From contig NZ_JACIBC010000004.1 of the NCBI RefSeq assembly GCF_014195095.1, forward strand, positions 124,001-188,000: 64,000 nucleotides of DNA. Direction: 5' to 3'. Under the pieces are notes generated by a model. The model had not been told where the DNA came from. It made no database searches and saw only the letters and a program-made list of their open reading frames with translations. How positions within the stretch are numbered: position 1 is the first letter of the stretch; each line of letters opens with the position of its first letter. The DNA comes from Rhizobium sp. BK602. Lineage in GTDB: Bacteria > Pseudomonadota > Alphaproteobacteria > Rhizobiales > Rhizobiaceae. The position numbers and the translations under genes were made by a program. Shown piece by piece: positions 45,859 through 55,262 of this stretch.

Positions 45859-46539
45859 ATGAAGCGTATCGCTCTTATCAACCCCAACACGTCCAGGGTA
45901 ACGACGTCCATGATGACCGACATCGCGCAGCACGCCCTTCCGGCCGATGTCGCGATAGAGGGCATCACCGCGGCGCGCGGTGTCCCGATGATCCTTGATG
46001 ATGGACAACTGGCCGCGTCGGCAGCGGAGGTTGTCGAGATGGGAATGGCGGCGTCCCATCTGTTCGACGGGATCGTGATCGGCGCCTTTGGCGATCCGGG
46101 CATCGAACAGCTCAGAAAGGTGACCGATGTGCCGGTCATCGGCATCTGCGAGGCAAGCATGATCGAAGCCTCGGCCGGCGGGCGCCGGTTCGGCATTGCG
46201 ACCGTGACGCCGAAGCTGATCGTGAGCTTTGCCAGCAAGGCGGAAGCGCTGGGGCTCAACCATCTCTTCACTGGAACGCGCTTGACGAAAGGCGATCCGG
46301 AGATGCTGGCAAGCGATCCTGTGTCGCTTGCAAATGAATTGGCCATCGCAGTCGAAGCATCATTCACGCTTGACGGTGCCGAAGCGGTCATCATCGGCGG
46401 CGGACCGCTAGGACGAGCGGCGGCGGAACTTGGACAGCGCTTTTCCGCTCCGATCGTGGCGCCGCTCACTGCAGCCATTCGTCTCCTTCTTCTCCGAATG
46501 GAAAACCGTTTGGCTCCCGGCGGCGGTGCACATCTTTGA
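45859..46539 (+). CDS. Asp/Glu (hydantoin/allantoin) racemase-family protein lacking both catalytic cysteines
   Basis: 226 residues with the family start MKRIALINPNTS. In hydantoin and allantoin racemases two Cys flank the active site in ACFGDPG-like and GCAGM-like motifs. Here these read GAFGDPG and IIGGGPLG, so both cysteines are replaced by Ala and Gly. Two-base acid/base racemisation by thiolates is therefore impossible, and another reaction or a binding role is expected. It sits after the peptide-type importer and its stop overlaps the start region of the rpiR frame. Fold assignment is firm, function unknown. Confidence 0.75.
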   Translation: MKRIALINPNTSRVTTSMMTDIAQHALPADVAIEGITAARGVPMILDDGQLAASAAEVVEMGMAASHLFDGIVIGAFGDPGIEQLRKVTDVPVIGICEASMIEASAGGRRFGIATVTPKLIVSFASKAEALGLNHLFTGTRLTKGDPEMLASDPVSLANELAIAVEASFTLDGAEAVIIGGGPLGRAAAELGQRFSAPIVAPLTAAIRLLLLRMENRLAPGGGAHL

Positions 46540-46544
46540 CAGAC

Positions 46545-47477
46545 ATGTCGGAACAATGGAGGCAGAAAGCCTTTTCGATTGCAAATTCAGTGCCCGCGAC
46601 CGAGAATCTGCCCGTGGACAATCAGGTGGAGCCCAGCGTGCCCAGAGAGAAATCGTTTCTGTTTCGCGTACGGCAAGCCCTTCCCGATCTTCACCCTGCC
46701 GAAAAACGGCTGGGCGAGTTCGTCTGCGATTTTCCTGGTGAACTTGCGAGTTATTCTGCCCAGGAACTGGCGGCACTGGCCCATGTTTCCAAGGCAACGG
46801 TGTCGCGCTTCATCCAGCGGCTAGGCTACGAGAACTACGAGGAGGCTCGCAGGCATGCCCGTGCCGAGAGGGAGACAGGGTCGCGGCTGTTTCTCTCCAC
46901 CTCTACCGATGCGTCTGCGACGCAGTCGGTCAAGGCGCATATCGCGCAAGGGGTCGCCAATATCGAGGCGACTTTCCTCGCAATCACCGACACGCAGATC
47001 GATGCTGTCGCCGACGCAATGTTGAAAGCGCGGAAAGTATGGGTGATCGGCTTCAGAAGCAGCCACCCTTTTGCCTCCTATCTACAATGGCAACTGACCC
47101 AGGTCATCGAGAATATCGTCGCCATTCCCGGATCGGGAGAGACGCTCGGAGAACATCTGACAAGCCTTCACGAGGAAGACGTCGTTGTGATGTTCGGACT
47201 CCGCAGGCGCATCGCCCGAATGGATCTTTTGCTCGAGCAGATCGAAAAATCGCATGCAAAACTGCTCTACATTACCGATGAAGGTGCCCCTTTTCTGACA
47301 AGTGCGGCCTGGCATTGCCATTGCCAGACGCTTGCGCCTGGACCGCTGTTCAACCACACATCGGTAATGGCGCTCTGCCACCTGCTGATAACTCGCTGCC
47401 TTGAAAAGGCTGGTGTGGCGGGCCGGATACGACTTCGCAACATCGAGGCGTTGAACGACAGTTTGGAGGAACTCTAA
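46545..47477 (+). CDS. RpiR-family regulator (HTH plus SIS domain)
   Basis: About 310 residues from the ATG at 46545; a TTG at 46536 overlapping the racemase stop is an alternative. The N-terminal HTH_6 domain (about 35-110) reads YSAQELAALAHVSKATVSRFIQRLGYENYEEAR. The SIS domain (about 130-270) contains ARKVWVIGFRSSHPFASYL. Such regulators sense phosphosugars or, in catabolic operons, other small ligands. As last gene of the operon it probably represses its own transcription unit from the ATGAAA-repeat region upstream. Confidence 0.85.
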   Translation: MSEQWRQKAFSIANSVPATENLPVDNQVEPSVPREKSFLFRVRQALPDLHPAEKRLGEFVCDFPGELASYSAQELAALAHVSKATVSRFIQRLGYENYEEARRHARAERETGSRLFLSTSTDASATQSVKAHIAQGVANIEATFLAITDTQIDAVADAMLKARKVWVIGFRSSHPFASYLQWQLTQVIENIVAIPGSGETLGEHLTSLHEEDVVVMFGLRRRIARMDLLLEQIEKSHAKLLYITDEGAPFLTSAAWHCHCQTLAPGPLFNHTSVMALCHLLITRCLEKAGVAGRIRLRNIEALNDSLEEL

Positions 47478-47529
47478 GCTGAATGTGATTAAGGCCCTAT
47501 TTGGAGGATATGAACCCGCCGAACTGGAC

Positions 47530-47660
47530 CGTCTTTGGTGAGAGTTTTCCGGTGGATTTTCCTGACCGGGAAAGGAACGGAAGACGCCTTCATCGAGGCG
47601 TTCAACGGCCGGTTTCGGGCAGAATGCCTGAACCGGCCATTGCGTCGGCGGCGGCGTGAT
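47530..47660 (+). pseudogene. IS3-family transposase (OrfB) remnant
   Basis: The short frame contains TEDAFIEAFNGRFRAECLN, the conserved D-D-E-region segment (normally ...DNAFIESFNG..R.ECLN) of IS3/IS407-type integrase domains. Only this C-terminal scrap survives, without start, catalytic Asp residues upstream or inverted repeats. Downstream codons are frameshifted or unrelated. It marks an old insertion or rearrangement point between the dpp-type operon and the next block. The rest of 47478-47746 shows no gene. Confidence 0.75.
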
Positions 47661-47746
47661 TTTCGAAACTCTCGGATCGCACTCCGCCCCTCCGCCCAAA
47701 CGGCAATGTGCTCCGCCAGAGCATTTCTGCTTTTCCCGGAATTGCT

Positions 47747-48163
47747 CTAAGCGGAAACCAGTTCAAATTTGATGTTCTGCGCGCCTTCCCAAAGGGTCAG
47801 CCGGCCAAGCTCGGCCAGCTTGTCGAGATTGGAGATCACGGTGATGAAGTGATTGCCGGCGAGCTGGCCCATTTTCGAGGAGAAATCGACGCCGCCATAG
47901 GCCAGCAGGATTTCCGTCTCGCTGATCCCGCCGGGATAAAGAATGATATGGCCCGGCGCGGGATGGCTCGTATGGTTCTCGTAGCCGACGCCGAAGTCGC
48001 GGTCCCCCAGCGGAATCCAGACGCCCTCGCCCGACCAGCGCACATGCACGATCTGACCTTCGAAGGGCATCTGCTTCAGGAAGGCCTCGCAGGTCTTCGG
48101 CGCCTTGGCGGTTTCGAGAACGGCATCGAACTCGAAAGGACCGGCGGTGATCTTCAATTTCAT
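47747..48163 (-). CDS. DUF3830 family protein (cyclophilin-like fold)
   Basis: 138 residues from the ATG at 48163 (AAGGAAAG upstream). Typical family text: FEFDAVLETAKAPKTCEAFL, HVRWSGEGVWIPLGD, GHIILYPGG and AGNHFITVI. The family is related to the small cyclophilin-like TM1367 fold; its role is unknown, but it recurs beside amino-acid ABC importers and dehydrogenases. It is the last gene of the minus-strand operon, 74 bases after the ATPase stop. Confidence 0.75.
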   Translation of the reverse strand: MKLKITAGPFEFDAVLETAKAPKTCEAFLKQMPFEGQIVHVRWSGEGVWIPLGDRDFGVGYENHTSHPAPGHIILYPGGISETEILLAYGGVDFSSKMGQLAGNHFITVISNLDKLAELGRLTLWEGAQNIKFELVSA

Positions 48164-48237
48164 CGAATTTCTTTCCTTGTGTTGGATATTGGGTTGGTCG
48201 ATCCCGTCGCGGGGCGATGGCTGCCCCAGAGATTTCG

Positions 48238-48966
48238 TCAATGCTGCAGGATCTTTCCGAGAAAGGCTTCCGTCCTCGCACTGTGCCTGCCGGCGAAAAA
48301 CTCCTCGCTCGGACGATCCTCGACGATCTCGCCCTGATCGATGAAGATCACGCGGGTCGCCACGCGACGGGCAAAGCCCATTTCATGGGTCACGACCATC
48401 ATCGTCATGCCGTCCTTCGCAAGGCTGGTCATGACATCGAGCACCTCCGAAATCATTTCCGGATCGAGCGCGGAGGTCGGTTCGTCGAACAGCATGGCGA
48501 GCGGATCCATGGCGAGAGCTCGCGCGATGGCGACACGCTGCTGCTGTCCGCCGGAGAGCTGGCTCGGAAACTTCCTGGCGTGGTCGGCCAGGCCGACGCG
48601 ATCGAGAAGCTGCATCGCCTTGGTCTTCGCCATCGCCTCGCTGCGTCCCAGCACGATCTTCTGCGCCAGCATGATATTGTCGAGGATGGACAGATGCGCG
48701 AACAGCTCGAAATTCTGGAAGACCATGCCGACGCGGGTACGCAGATTCGGGAGATCCGTCTTCGGATCGCCCACTTCGATCCCATGGACGCGGATCGATC
48801 CCTTCTGGAAGGGTTCCAGCCCGTTCACGCATTTGATCAGCGTCGATTTGCCGGAGCCCGACGGCCCGCATACGACGACGACCTCACCGCGCTCGACCTT
48901 GGCCGTGCAGCCTTTCAGGACTTCGAACTTGCCGTAATATTTGCTGACGCCACTGATCTCGATCAT
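48238..48966 (-). CDS. Polar amino acid ABC transporter ATPase (GltL/GlnQ type)
   Basis: 242 residues, starting at the ATG 48966 that overlaps the stop of the 973-aa dehydrogenase (ATGA); the frame is open far upstream but only as a shadow. Walker [10 protein letters not shown], signature [15 protein letters not shown], Walker [17 protein letters not shown]-loop VTHE. It serves the permease at 52799 and binding protein at 53564 of the same operon, although enzyme genes lie between them. Confidence 0.9.
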   Translation of the reverse strand: MIEISGVSKYYGKFEVLKGCTAKVERGEVVVVCGPSGSGKSTLIKCVNGLEPFQKGSIRVHGIEVGDPKTDLPNLRTRVGMVFQNFELFAHLSILDNIMLAQKIVLGRSEAMAKTKAMQLLDRVGLADHARKFPSQLSGGQQQRVAIARALAMDPLAMLFDEPTSALDPEMISEVLDVMTSLAKDGMTMMVVTHEMGFARRVATRVIFIDQGEIVEDRPSEEFFAGRHSARTEAFLGKILQH

Positions 48967-51884
48967 GAGCGGCCCTTCCCGAAACGAGTGATGGAAAATG
49001 GTTGCAGCGCTCTGCCGGTTTCCCGGCCAAGAATGAGTTGCGCCGTGAGCTGGCCGACGATCGGCCCGAGCGTATAGCCGTTGGATGTCACCGCGCTGAA
49101 ATAACCGGGCTGCGACGGATGCTCGCCGAGGATGGGGGCGCCGTCGATGTTGATGTTCATCGCTGCCCAGCTGCGGATGACATGAAGCTTGCGCAATGCC
49201 GGAACCACATGCTGCGCAACCCAGAGATTGCCCTCCAGGCTCGACAGCAACGGCCTGGGATGCTGATGCACGGGATCGAGACCGGCGGTCCAGCCGCCGC
49301 CGATGATGAAATTGCCGTTGGCTGCCTGTTTCAGCGTCAGGTGACGATCGGCATGGGCGACCAGGCGGGAAATCAGTGGAGCGGCGGCCTCGGTCACGAC
49401 CATCTGCAAAGGGGCGCCGAAAACGGGTATGTCGAGCCCGAGCATGGCACCGATGCGCGACGAGAAGGCGCCGGCGGCATTGACCAGCCGCTTTGCCCTG
49501 ATAGTGCCCCGCGATGTCGCAACCTCGAAGCCGGCCGGACCGGATGCGATGCCGACCACCTCGCATGTCTCGAATATCCGCACGCCCTTTGCCCGCGCCG
49601 CCTCGAGAATATGCTGGGTGGCGACCAGCGGGTTGATCTTTCCTTCCTGCGAACAATAGGCCGCGCCCACGAAGAGGGGGGACAAAGCCGGCTCCAGTGC
49701 CCGCAGTTCCTCTTGGCCGATCAGCCGGCAATCGATGCCGGCGCGTTGCTCGACGCCGACCTTTTCGGCGAGGAAACGCATGTGAGCCTCGGTCTCGGCA
49801 ACCATCAGGCCGCCCGTCACCTTCATTTCGAAATCGCGATCCAGTTCGTCCTGCAACGCGCCCCACAGAGCGATGGAATCACGCTGCAACGGCAATGTTT
49901 GTGCGGCCGGTCCACCGCCGCCTTCAGCGCGGGCGCCATGGTCGAAGGAAAGAAGCTGCGCGTGCAGGCTGCCGGCATTGCCGCCGGAGGCCAGCGAATT
50001 CGGAAAGGCACGCTCCAATACGGTGACCTCCTCGCCTTCACGGGCGAGAAAGAGAGCCGTCGAAAGTCCGGCGATCCCTGCGCCGATGACGAGCGTCGAT
50101 GTCTGCGACAAAGGCAATGGTTCGCGATTGTCCAAAACTGGCTTTTTCGGCAGCAGCGCCCGCTTGTGCCCGCCCCATTCCGGCTTCTCGACTGCCAGTG
50201 CGGCGAGCGGCACCGGCCGCAGCGGCATTTGCGGCGCCAGGAATCCGCTTGTCTCCCCCGATGCGCGGGTTCCGCCGGCGACGCTTGCGATTGCGTGACC
50301 GCAATAGCGGCTCTGGCAACGTCCCATTCCGGCGCGGGACAGGCGCTTCAGCGTTGCAATGTCTTTGGCGCTGTGCTCGCCAAGCGCCTTCAGCGTACCG
50401 TAGGTGACACCTTCGCAGCGGCAGATGACCGTATCATCCGAGGGTGAACCGTCGATAGCCGGCCGATCCGGCTTGAAGACGGCCCAAAGCGCGGCCTGAA
50501 AGCGCCCATGCCGCGCGAGCCTGCGTTCGGCTTCGGGATCGGACACTGCCTTAAAACCCAATTTGCGTGCCACGGCGATGCCGGCAAGCCGGCCCTGCGC
50601 CATGGCAATATGCGCACCGCCGAAGCGGGCGGCTTCGCCGATGACATGAATGCGCGGAATCGTCGTCTCGCCATCATCCCCGCGGATAACGGCAAGACCT
50701 TCGCCGACGACCTCATGGCCACAACCGAGCAGTCGCGAAAGTTCGTTGGCGGAGGCAAAATCGCCACCCATGAGCACGGTATCGGCTTCGATCCTCCTCT
50801 CGCCATCCCGTCCCGCGACGATGATCGCCTCGACGCCGGCCGCCCCTTCTATGGAGGTCACGCGGCTCCCCCACTGGATCGGGATGCCGGCTGCGCGCAG
50901 GGCCGCGACCTGCCTGGCGCCATGCAAGGCAAGCGCCCTGTCCGCCGTCAGAAGCCGGAGCGCCGCCTGCGGCTGGCTCCAGGGAGCCGGAGCAGCCTCC
51001 ACCAGTGCCGTCACCCGGCCGCCGGCCTTGCGGATCTCGTTCGCGACCTGAATGTCGAGAGGACCGTTGCCGGCGATGACAATCCGGCCGCTGGGCACCG
51101 TGGCGTAACTTCTGAGGAGCGTCTGCGCCGCGCCCGTGGTCATCACGCCCGGTTTCGTCCAACCGGGAATGGCGGGTGGCCGTTCGTAGGCTCCGGTCGC
51201 GATCACCAGCATCCGTGGCTTGCAGTAGAAGGCGCCCGTTGCGCCGTAACAGGCGATGACGATCCCGTTCTCGGTATTCTCGGCGCCCCAGACCAGCGTC
51301 CCGCCGATCGCCGAGACACCAGCATCCTGCGCGCGGCGGATCAGATCGGCGCCGGCCAGCGCCTGTTCGTCGCCGGCAAGACGCATCGCCGCCTGCGATG
51401 TCGAAGGCTGCTTGAAATATTGGCCGCCGGCCGCGCCGCGCTCATCGATCAGGGTCACGCTCGCGCCGGCATTGGCGGCCGCCTCGGCGGCCGCCAGACC
51501 GCCCGGTCCCGCCCCGATAACCAGCACGTCCATATCGATGCTGGGAATGGATCCGGGAACCGCGCAAAGATCGGCAAGGTCGTCCGCCGCAACCGCTGGC
51601 CTCGAATATGGCCGGCTGACCCGCATGCCCTCTTCGACGGTGGTCATGCATGCGCGCTGACTGATCTTTCCGTCAACCGTGACAAGACAATCGTGGCAGG
51701 CACCCATACCGCAAAAAAGGCCGCGTGCTTCGCCCTTCAGACCCCGTGAGACATCGTGCCGCCCGCTCGCCGCCATCGCCGCGGCGATCGTCATCCCACG
51801 CTCGGCCCGCAGCACGGCGCCGTCGACGAAGAACGCGACACGCGTTTCCGATCGGGAATGCGGATTGGCCGGGGAAGCGGGCAT
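48963..51884 (-). CDS. Three-domain 2Fe-2S / FAD / FAD amine dehydrogenase (opine- or hydroxyproline-dehydrogenase-like fusion)
   Basis: 973 residues, GAGG before the ATG. (1) Residues 1-100: ferredoxin-like domain with C58-x4-C63-x2-C66-x12-C79. (2) About 115-560: pyridine-nucleotide-disulfide-type flavoprotein ([17 protein letters not shown]) ending in a BFD-like Cys cluster, [11 protein letters not shown] near 488 and CQSRYC. (3) About 594-970: DAO-type FAD subunit ([29 protein letters not shown]). These equal the three subunits of HcnABC/opine oxidase/D-hydroxyproline dehydrogenase joined in one chain. It oxidises an imino or amino acid to an imine, feeding electrons to the respiratory chain. 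The neighbouring DHDPS-like gene fits a downstream deaminase. Confidence 0.85.
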   Translation of the reverse strand: MPASPANPHSRSETRVAFFVDGAVLRAERGMTIAAAMAASGRHDVSRGLKGEARGLFCGMGACHDCLVTVDGKISQRACMTTVEEGMRVSRPYSRPAVAADDLADLCAVPGSIPSIDMDVLVIGAGPGGLAAAEAAANAGASVTLIDERGAAGGQYFKQPSTSQAAMRLAGDEQALAGADLIRRAQDAGVSAIGGTLVWGAENTENGIVIACYGATGAFYCKPRMLVIATGAYERPPAIPGWTKPGVMTTGAAQTLLRSYATVPSGRIVIAGNGPLDIQVANEIRKAGGRVTALVEAAPAPWSQPQAALRLLTADRALALHGARQVAALRAAGIPIQWGSRVTSIEGAAGVEAIIVAGRDGERRIEADTVLMGGDFASANELSRLLGCGHEVVGEGLAVIRGDDGETTIPRIHVIGEAARFGGAHIAMAQGRLAGIAVARKLGFKAVSDPEAERRLARHGRFQAALWAVFKPDRPAIDGSPSDDTVICRCEGVTYGTLKALGEHSAKDIATLKRLSRAGMGRCQSRYCGHAIASVAGGTRASGETSGFLAPQMPLRPVPLAALAVEKPEWGGHKRALLPKKPVLDNREPLPLSQTSTLVIGAGIAGLSTALFLAREGEEVTVLERAFPNSLASGGNAGSLHAQLLSFDHGARAEGGGGPAAQTLPLQRDSIALWGALQDELDRDFEMKVTGGLMVAETEAHMRFLAEKVGVEQRAGIDCRLIGQEELRALEPALSPLFVGAAYCSQEGKINPLVATQHILEAARAKGVRIFETCEVVGIASGPAGFEVATSRGTIRAKRLVNAAGAFSSRIGAMLGLDIPVFGAPLQMVVTEAAAPLISRLVAHADRHLTLKQAANGNFIIGGGWTAGLDPVHQHPRPLLSSLEGNLWVAQHVVPALRKLHVIRSWAAMNINIDGAPILGEHPSQPGYFSAVTSNGYTLGPIVGQLTAQLILGRETGRALQPFSITRFGKGRS

Positions 51885-51894
51885 CGGTCTATCC

Positions 51895-52782
51895 TCAGCC
51901 GAATGTCAGACCGAAGTCCAGCACCAGCTTTTTCATGGCGGCATCCTGCGCCGCCGGCAGCGGCAGGCGCGGCGGCCGCGGAACGCCGGCGCCGAAGCCC
52001 ATATGCGTCAGCAGCGACTTCGAACCGGCCACATAGGCCTGTCCGCCGACCGCCTGGATGACCGGCAGCCACTTCAGATAGAGCGCGCGGGCCTCGTCGA
52101 TCTTCTTTTCATTCGCGACAAGCTCGAAAATGCGGGCCATGGGTCCAGGTGCGACGTTCGAAGCGACGGCGACCCAGCCTTCTGCTCCCATCACGAAGGA
52201 TTCAAAGCCGAGAATGCCGCCGAAGACGGTCATATTCTCTCCCGCCAGACGGACGATGTCACGCACGCGCGTTACTTCGAGAGTCGATTCCTTGATGTAG
52301 TCGCAGCCTTCGATCTCGGCGATGCGCTGCACCAGTTCCGGCTTCAGATCCACATTGGCCGTTGCCGGATTGTTGTAGACCATGATCGGAATGGAAATTG
52401 CGGCGGCGACGGTACGATAATGCTGCACGAGCTCGTCATCCGTCGGTGTGGAATAGAAGGGCGGAATGATCATCACGCCATCGGCACCCATGGCCTCGGC
52501 CTTGCGGCTGAGGCGGACGCATTCGCGCGTATCTTCGGCGCCGGTGCCGATCAGGACGGGAACGCGGCCGGCGACGGTTTCGAGCACGGTCCGTGCGACA
52601 CCGTCGCGCTCCTCCTCGCTGAGCGACAGGAATTCTCCCGTCGACCCCAGGGGAATGAGGCCGTGAATGCCTTCGCGCACCTGCCAGTCGGTGAAGGCGG
52701 CCAGCGCCTTCAGATCGACGGCGCCCTCCGCATCCAACGGCGTGATCATCACGGTATAGACACCGCGGAATTTCCTGGTCAT
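51895..52782 (-). CDS. DHDPS-family lyase/deaminase (DapA-like)
   Basis: 295 residues, canonical family length. GVYTVMITPLDAEGAVD at the start, GLIPLGSTGEF, the tyrosine in MVYNNPATA and the Schiff-base lysine in CDYIKEST are all present, so the full class I lyase active site is intact. Housekeeping DapA is unlikely because it is embedded in a transporter/dehydrogenase operon. In hydroxyproline catabolism a DapA-like pyrroline-4-hydroxy-2-carboxylate deaminase follows D-hydroxyproline dehydrogenase, a close parallel. N-acetylneuraminate-lyase-like or other 2-oxoacid reactions remain possible. Confidence 0.8.
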   Translation of the reverse strand: MTRKFRGVYTVMITPLDAEGAVDLKALAAFTDWQVREGIHGLIPLGSTGEFLSLSEEERDGVARTVLETVAGRVPVLIGTGAEDTRECVRLSRKAEAMGADGVMIIPPFYSTPTDDELVQHYRTVAAAISIPIMVYNNPATANVDLKPELVQRIAEIEGCDYIKESTLEVTRVRDIVRLAGENMTVFGGILGFESFVMGAEGWVAVASNVAPGPMARIFELVANEKKIDEARALYLKWLPVIQAVGGQAYVAGSKSLLTHMGFGAGVPRPPRLPLPAAQDAAMKKLVLDFGLTFG

Positions 52783-52798
52783 GTCGATTGTCCTGGTT

Positions 52799-53491
52799 CT
52801 AGCGCCTGTCCGTCACCGACAGGCGGGAGTCCGCCTGACCGAAGCGCTTCTCGATATGGCTCTGGAACAGATCCCAGAGCGTGGTCAAAAGGAGGTAGTA
52901 GATGGCCGCGACGGCAAAGAGCTCCAGCACCATGAAGCGTTCCTGGATCAGGACTTGGGTGCGCCTCAACAGCTCCTCCATCGAAATGACCGAGGTCACG
53001 GACGTCGTCTTCAACAGGCCGTTGACGGAGTTTCCGAGCGGCGGAATGATCACCTTGAAAGCCTGCGGCATCACGATATGGCGCATGATCTGCCGTTCCG
53101 TCATGCCGAGTGCCCGCGCCGCCCGCGCCTGACCCGCCGGAACGGCTTCGATGCCGGCGCGAATGATTTCCGCAAGATAGGCAGCCTCGTTGAGCGCGAG
53201 GCCCAGCAAGGCCGCTTCTATCACGGAGAAACGGATGCCGAATTGCGGCAACGCCGTGTAGATGGCGATGAGCTGCACCAGAAGCGGTGTTCCGCGAAAC
53301 AGCCAGATATAGGCCTTGGCGACGATTTGAACCGAGCGGAAGGACGAGCGCCGCATCAAAGCCAGGGCAAACCCCAGGATCAGGCCCGCAATCAGCGAGA
53401 CGACGGTCAACCAGATGGTGGTAAAGACCCCACCGAGGATGAAGGGATTGAACAGGTATCCGAAGAAACCCGACCAGCTCCAAAGCGACAT
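52799..53491 (-). CDS. Polar amino acid ABC transporter permease
   Basis: 230 residues with about five membrane helices. The EAA loop is QARAARALGMTERQIMRHIVMPQAFK, here cited as ARALGMTERQIMRHIVMPQA. LFRGTPLLVQLIAIYTALP is the usual central motif. A single permease gene implies a homodimer. It follows the binding-protein gene after a hairpin-bearing spacer and precedes the DHDPS-like gene by 16 bases. Confidence 0.85.
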   Translation of the reverse strand: MSLWSWSGFFGYLFNPFILGGVFTTIWLTVVSLIAGLILGFALALMRRSSFRSVQIVAKAYIWLFRGTPLLVQLIAIYTALPQFGIRFSVIEAALLGLALNEAAYLAEIIRAGIEAVPAGQARAARALGMTERQIMRHIVMPQAFKVIIPPLGNSVNGLLKTTSVTSVISMEELLRRTQVLIQERFMVLELFAVAAIYYLLLTTLWDLFQSHIEKRFGQADSRLSVTDRR

Positions 53492-53515
53492 GGACGTAAC
53501 CTTCTGCTCAGGGCG

Positions 53516-53534
53516 GGCGCGGAAAATCCGCGCC
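53516..53534 (-). other. stem-loop after the binding-protein gene
   Basis: GGCGCGGA and TCCGCGCC pair perfectly around AAA (TTT on the transcribed strand). It lies 29 bases after the binding-protein stop and 24 bases before the permease start. It has the same position as the hairpins behind the other three binding-protein genes. Confidence 0.55.
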
Positions 53535-53563
53535 TCGCCATTCGGATGGACCGATCGATCCGA

Positions 53564-54400
53564 TCAGCGGCCGGGGCCCTTCACGGAATAATCGCCGGCT
53601 ACCATAGGCAATCCATATTTATCGAACAGCGCCTTCAGCGATCCATCCGCCTTCATCTCCTTCAGGGTCGCCGAGACAGCGTCGGCAAGCGCCGGGCTCT
53701 TGAAGGCAACGGAAACCGGCGCGGGATATAGCCCGTTCAATGCCCGCTTGAAGTCGCCGCGCGCATCATATTCCTTGGCGACGGCATCGATCGAGACGAC
53801 GCCGTCGACCTGACCGGCACGCAGTGCCTGATAGGCAAGCGCGAAATTGTCGAAGGTCCGGATGGTGAGACCCTGCTTGCCGGCGTCACGCAGCTCCTTG
53901 TCGAGCAGACGGGTTTTCGTTTCCTCGAAGCCGCCGATCTCGACCCCGATGGTCATGCCGGCGAGATCGTCCTTGCCGGCGATCTTCTTGTCGGAACCGG
54001 GCGCCACCGATACGCTGATCGCCTGATCCTCATAGGGGATCATCTGCATGATCTTGGCGCGCTCCTCGGTGAAGAAGATGCCGGTATTGATCATGTCCCA
54101 GCGGCCGGACTGCAAGCCTGGCACCATCGCGGAAAACTCGATGCGGACATATTCGGGCTCAAGGCAAAGACGCTTGGCGATCTCCTTGCCGAGATCGATG
54201 CGCATGCCCTTCAGCTCGCCGCTGGAATCGATGAACTGCAGGGGCGGCAGCGTCGGATTGGTCGACATGACGAGCTTGCCGGGCGTGATCAGATCGCCCG
54301 CGGCCACCTTCGGCGTACAGGACTGCGCCAAAGCGAGGGATGTCGAGAGGGAGAGCAGTGATGCGGCGATCAGGCCGCGGGACAATGAAAATCGGAACAT
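53564..54400 (-). CDS. Polar amino acid ABC substrate-binding protein
   Basis: 278 residues from the ATG at 54400 with AGAGG upstream; an open frame to 54469 lacks a signal. Signal peptide MFRFSLSRGLIAASLLSLSTSLALAQ cleaved near residue 25 (shown here only to fix the start; hydrophobic core LIAASLLSLSTSLALA). Mature type II fold: LVMSTNPTLPPLQFIDSSGE, GLQSGRWDMINTGIFFTEER. First gene of the minus-strand operon, hence the promoter near 54450-54480 drives all six genes. Confidence 0.85.
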   Translation of the reverse strand: MFRFSLSRGLIAASLLSLSTSLALAQSCTPKVAAGDLITPGKLVMSTNPTLPPLQFIDSSGELKGMRIDLGKEIAKRLCLEPEYVRIEFSAMVPGLQSGRWDMINTGIFFTEERAKIMQMIPYEDQAISVSVAPGSDKKIAGKDDLAGMTIGVEIGGFEETKTRLLDKELRDAGKQGLTIRTFDNFALAYQALRAGQVDGVVSIDAVAKEYDARGDFKRALNGLYPAPVSVAFKSPALADAVSATLKEMKADGSLKALFDKYGLPMVAGDYSVKGPGR

Positions 54401-54448
54401 GATGACCTCTGGAGCTATTTTTATTGGCATCCCGTTTTTGCATTCATA

Positions 54449-54458
54449 TGGGATCCCA
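54449..54458. promoter_or_regulatory. candidate GntR operator in the binding-protein promoter
   Basis: TGGGATCCCA is a perfect 10-base palindrome. On the minus strand it lies between TTGTAT (about 54472) and an A/T-rich TATGAA, consistent with a repressor site inside the promoter. A GGGATGCC half-site follows downstream. The adjacent GntR at 54506-55153 is the obvious candidate. Confidence 0.45.
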
Positions 54459-54505
54459 CTTTTATACAAAACTTTTCCGCCATTGCAAGCATCATGCGAT
54501 GGCGG

Positions 54506-55153
54506 TCAGTAATTTGCCAAAACGCCCTGTCGAACCGCGTCGAGATGGCGGACCATCGCCTGACGCGCCGCCTCGGGATTGCGCGCCGACAATGCCGCCA
54601 GGATCGCACGATGCTCGGCCACGCCCGGCTTTGCCCGGACCACGGCCATCTGCCTCTCGAAGATCGTGGTATAGCGGCGCATTTCGCCGATCGTGGCCGC
54701 CATGAAGGAATTGCCGCTGCCGTTGGCGAGCGACATATGCAGCGCATCGTCGAACTGCCATACGATTTCGGGATCCGGATCCGGATCGGCCTCGATACCG
54801 TCGAGAGCAGCCGAAAGCACGCTCACCTTTTCAGCCGGGATATTGAGAACCGCCGCCGCCGCCGCACTTGGCTCCAACAGCATTCTCATCGACAGGCTGT
54901 CGAGATAGTCCTTCAACGTGATGATCCGGACGCACAGAACCCCCTTGTCGTTGCGCACGAGCAGCCCCTCGCCTTCCAGCCGGCTCAGCGCGTGGCGCAT
55001 CGGCGAGCGGGAGACGGCATGCTGGCTCGCAAGCCGCCGCTGCTGCACCACCGATCCGCCGGCAAGCCGGGCCGAAAGAATATCGGCCAGCAGCAACCGA
55101 TAGGTCTCGGCCGCAAGACTTTCGTCCTCCGCCTCATTCATGCGATCGTCCAT
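54506..55153 (-). CDS. GntR-family regulator, FCD subfamily
   Basis: 215 residues from the ATG at 55153 (AGAGGG upstream). The winged helix reads RRLASQHAVSRSPMRHALSRLE. The FCD domain contains FDDALHMSLANGSGN and AEHRAILAAL. It is upstream of, and co-directional with, the binding-protein operon, from which a 105-base promoter gap separates it. It is divergent from another FCD regulator at 55263, with a short gap holding ACATATGT. Confidence 0.85.
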   Translation of the reverse strand: MDDRMNEAEDESLAAETYRLLLADILSARLAGGSVVQQRRLASQHAVSRSPMRHALSRLEGEGLLVRNDKGVLCVRIITLKDYLDSLSMRMLLEPSAAAAAVLNIPAEKVSVLSAALDGIEADPDPDPEIVWQFDDALHMSLANGSGNSFMAATIGEMRRYTTIFERQMAVVRAKPGVAEHRAILAALSARNPEAARQAMVRHLDAVRQGVLANY

Positions 55154-55187
55154 GTTCCCTCTTTTTCGTTCTTTGCGAGATCGGCTA

Positions 55188-55195
55188 ACATATGT
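55188..55195. promoter_or_regulatory. ACATATGT palindrome between divergent gntR genes
   Basis: The 109-base gap between the two gntR starts contains a perfect 8-base palindrome flanked by TA and AA. It may be a shared autoregulatory site. Short palindromes can occur by chance. Confidence 0.3.
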
Positions 55196-55262
55196 AACAC
55201 CTGCTTGCACGAGGGAAGTGCGCGGCCGCCAAATGCGTCGGCGACAGGAAGATGAGGTCGAG

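Noticed and set aside
48963..51884. Hydrogen cyanide synthase
   Set aside because: The subunits are fused and lie in an amino-acid import operon with a DHDPS-like gene. Opine or hydroxyproline dehydrogenases of the same architecture fit better.
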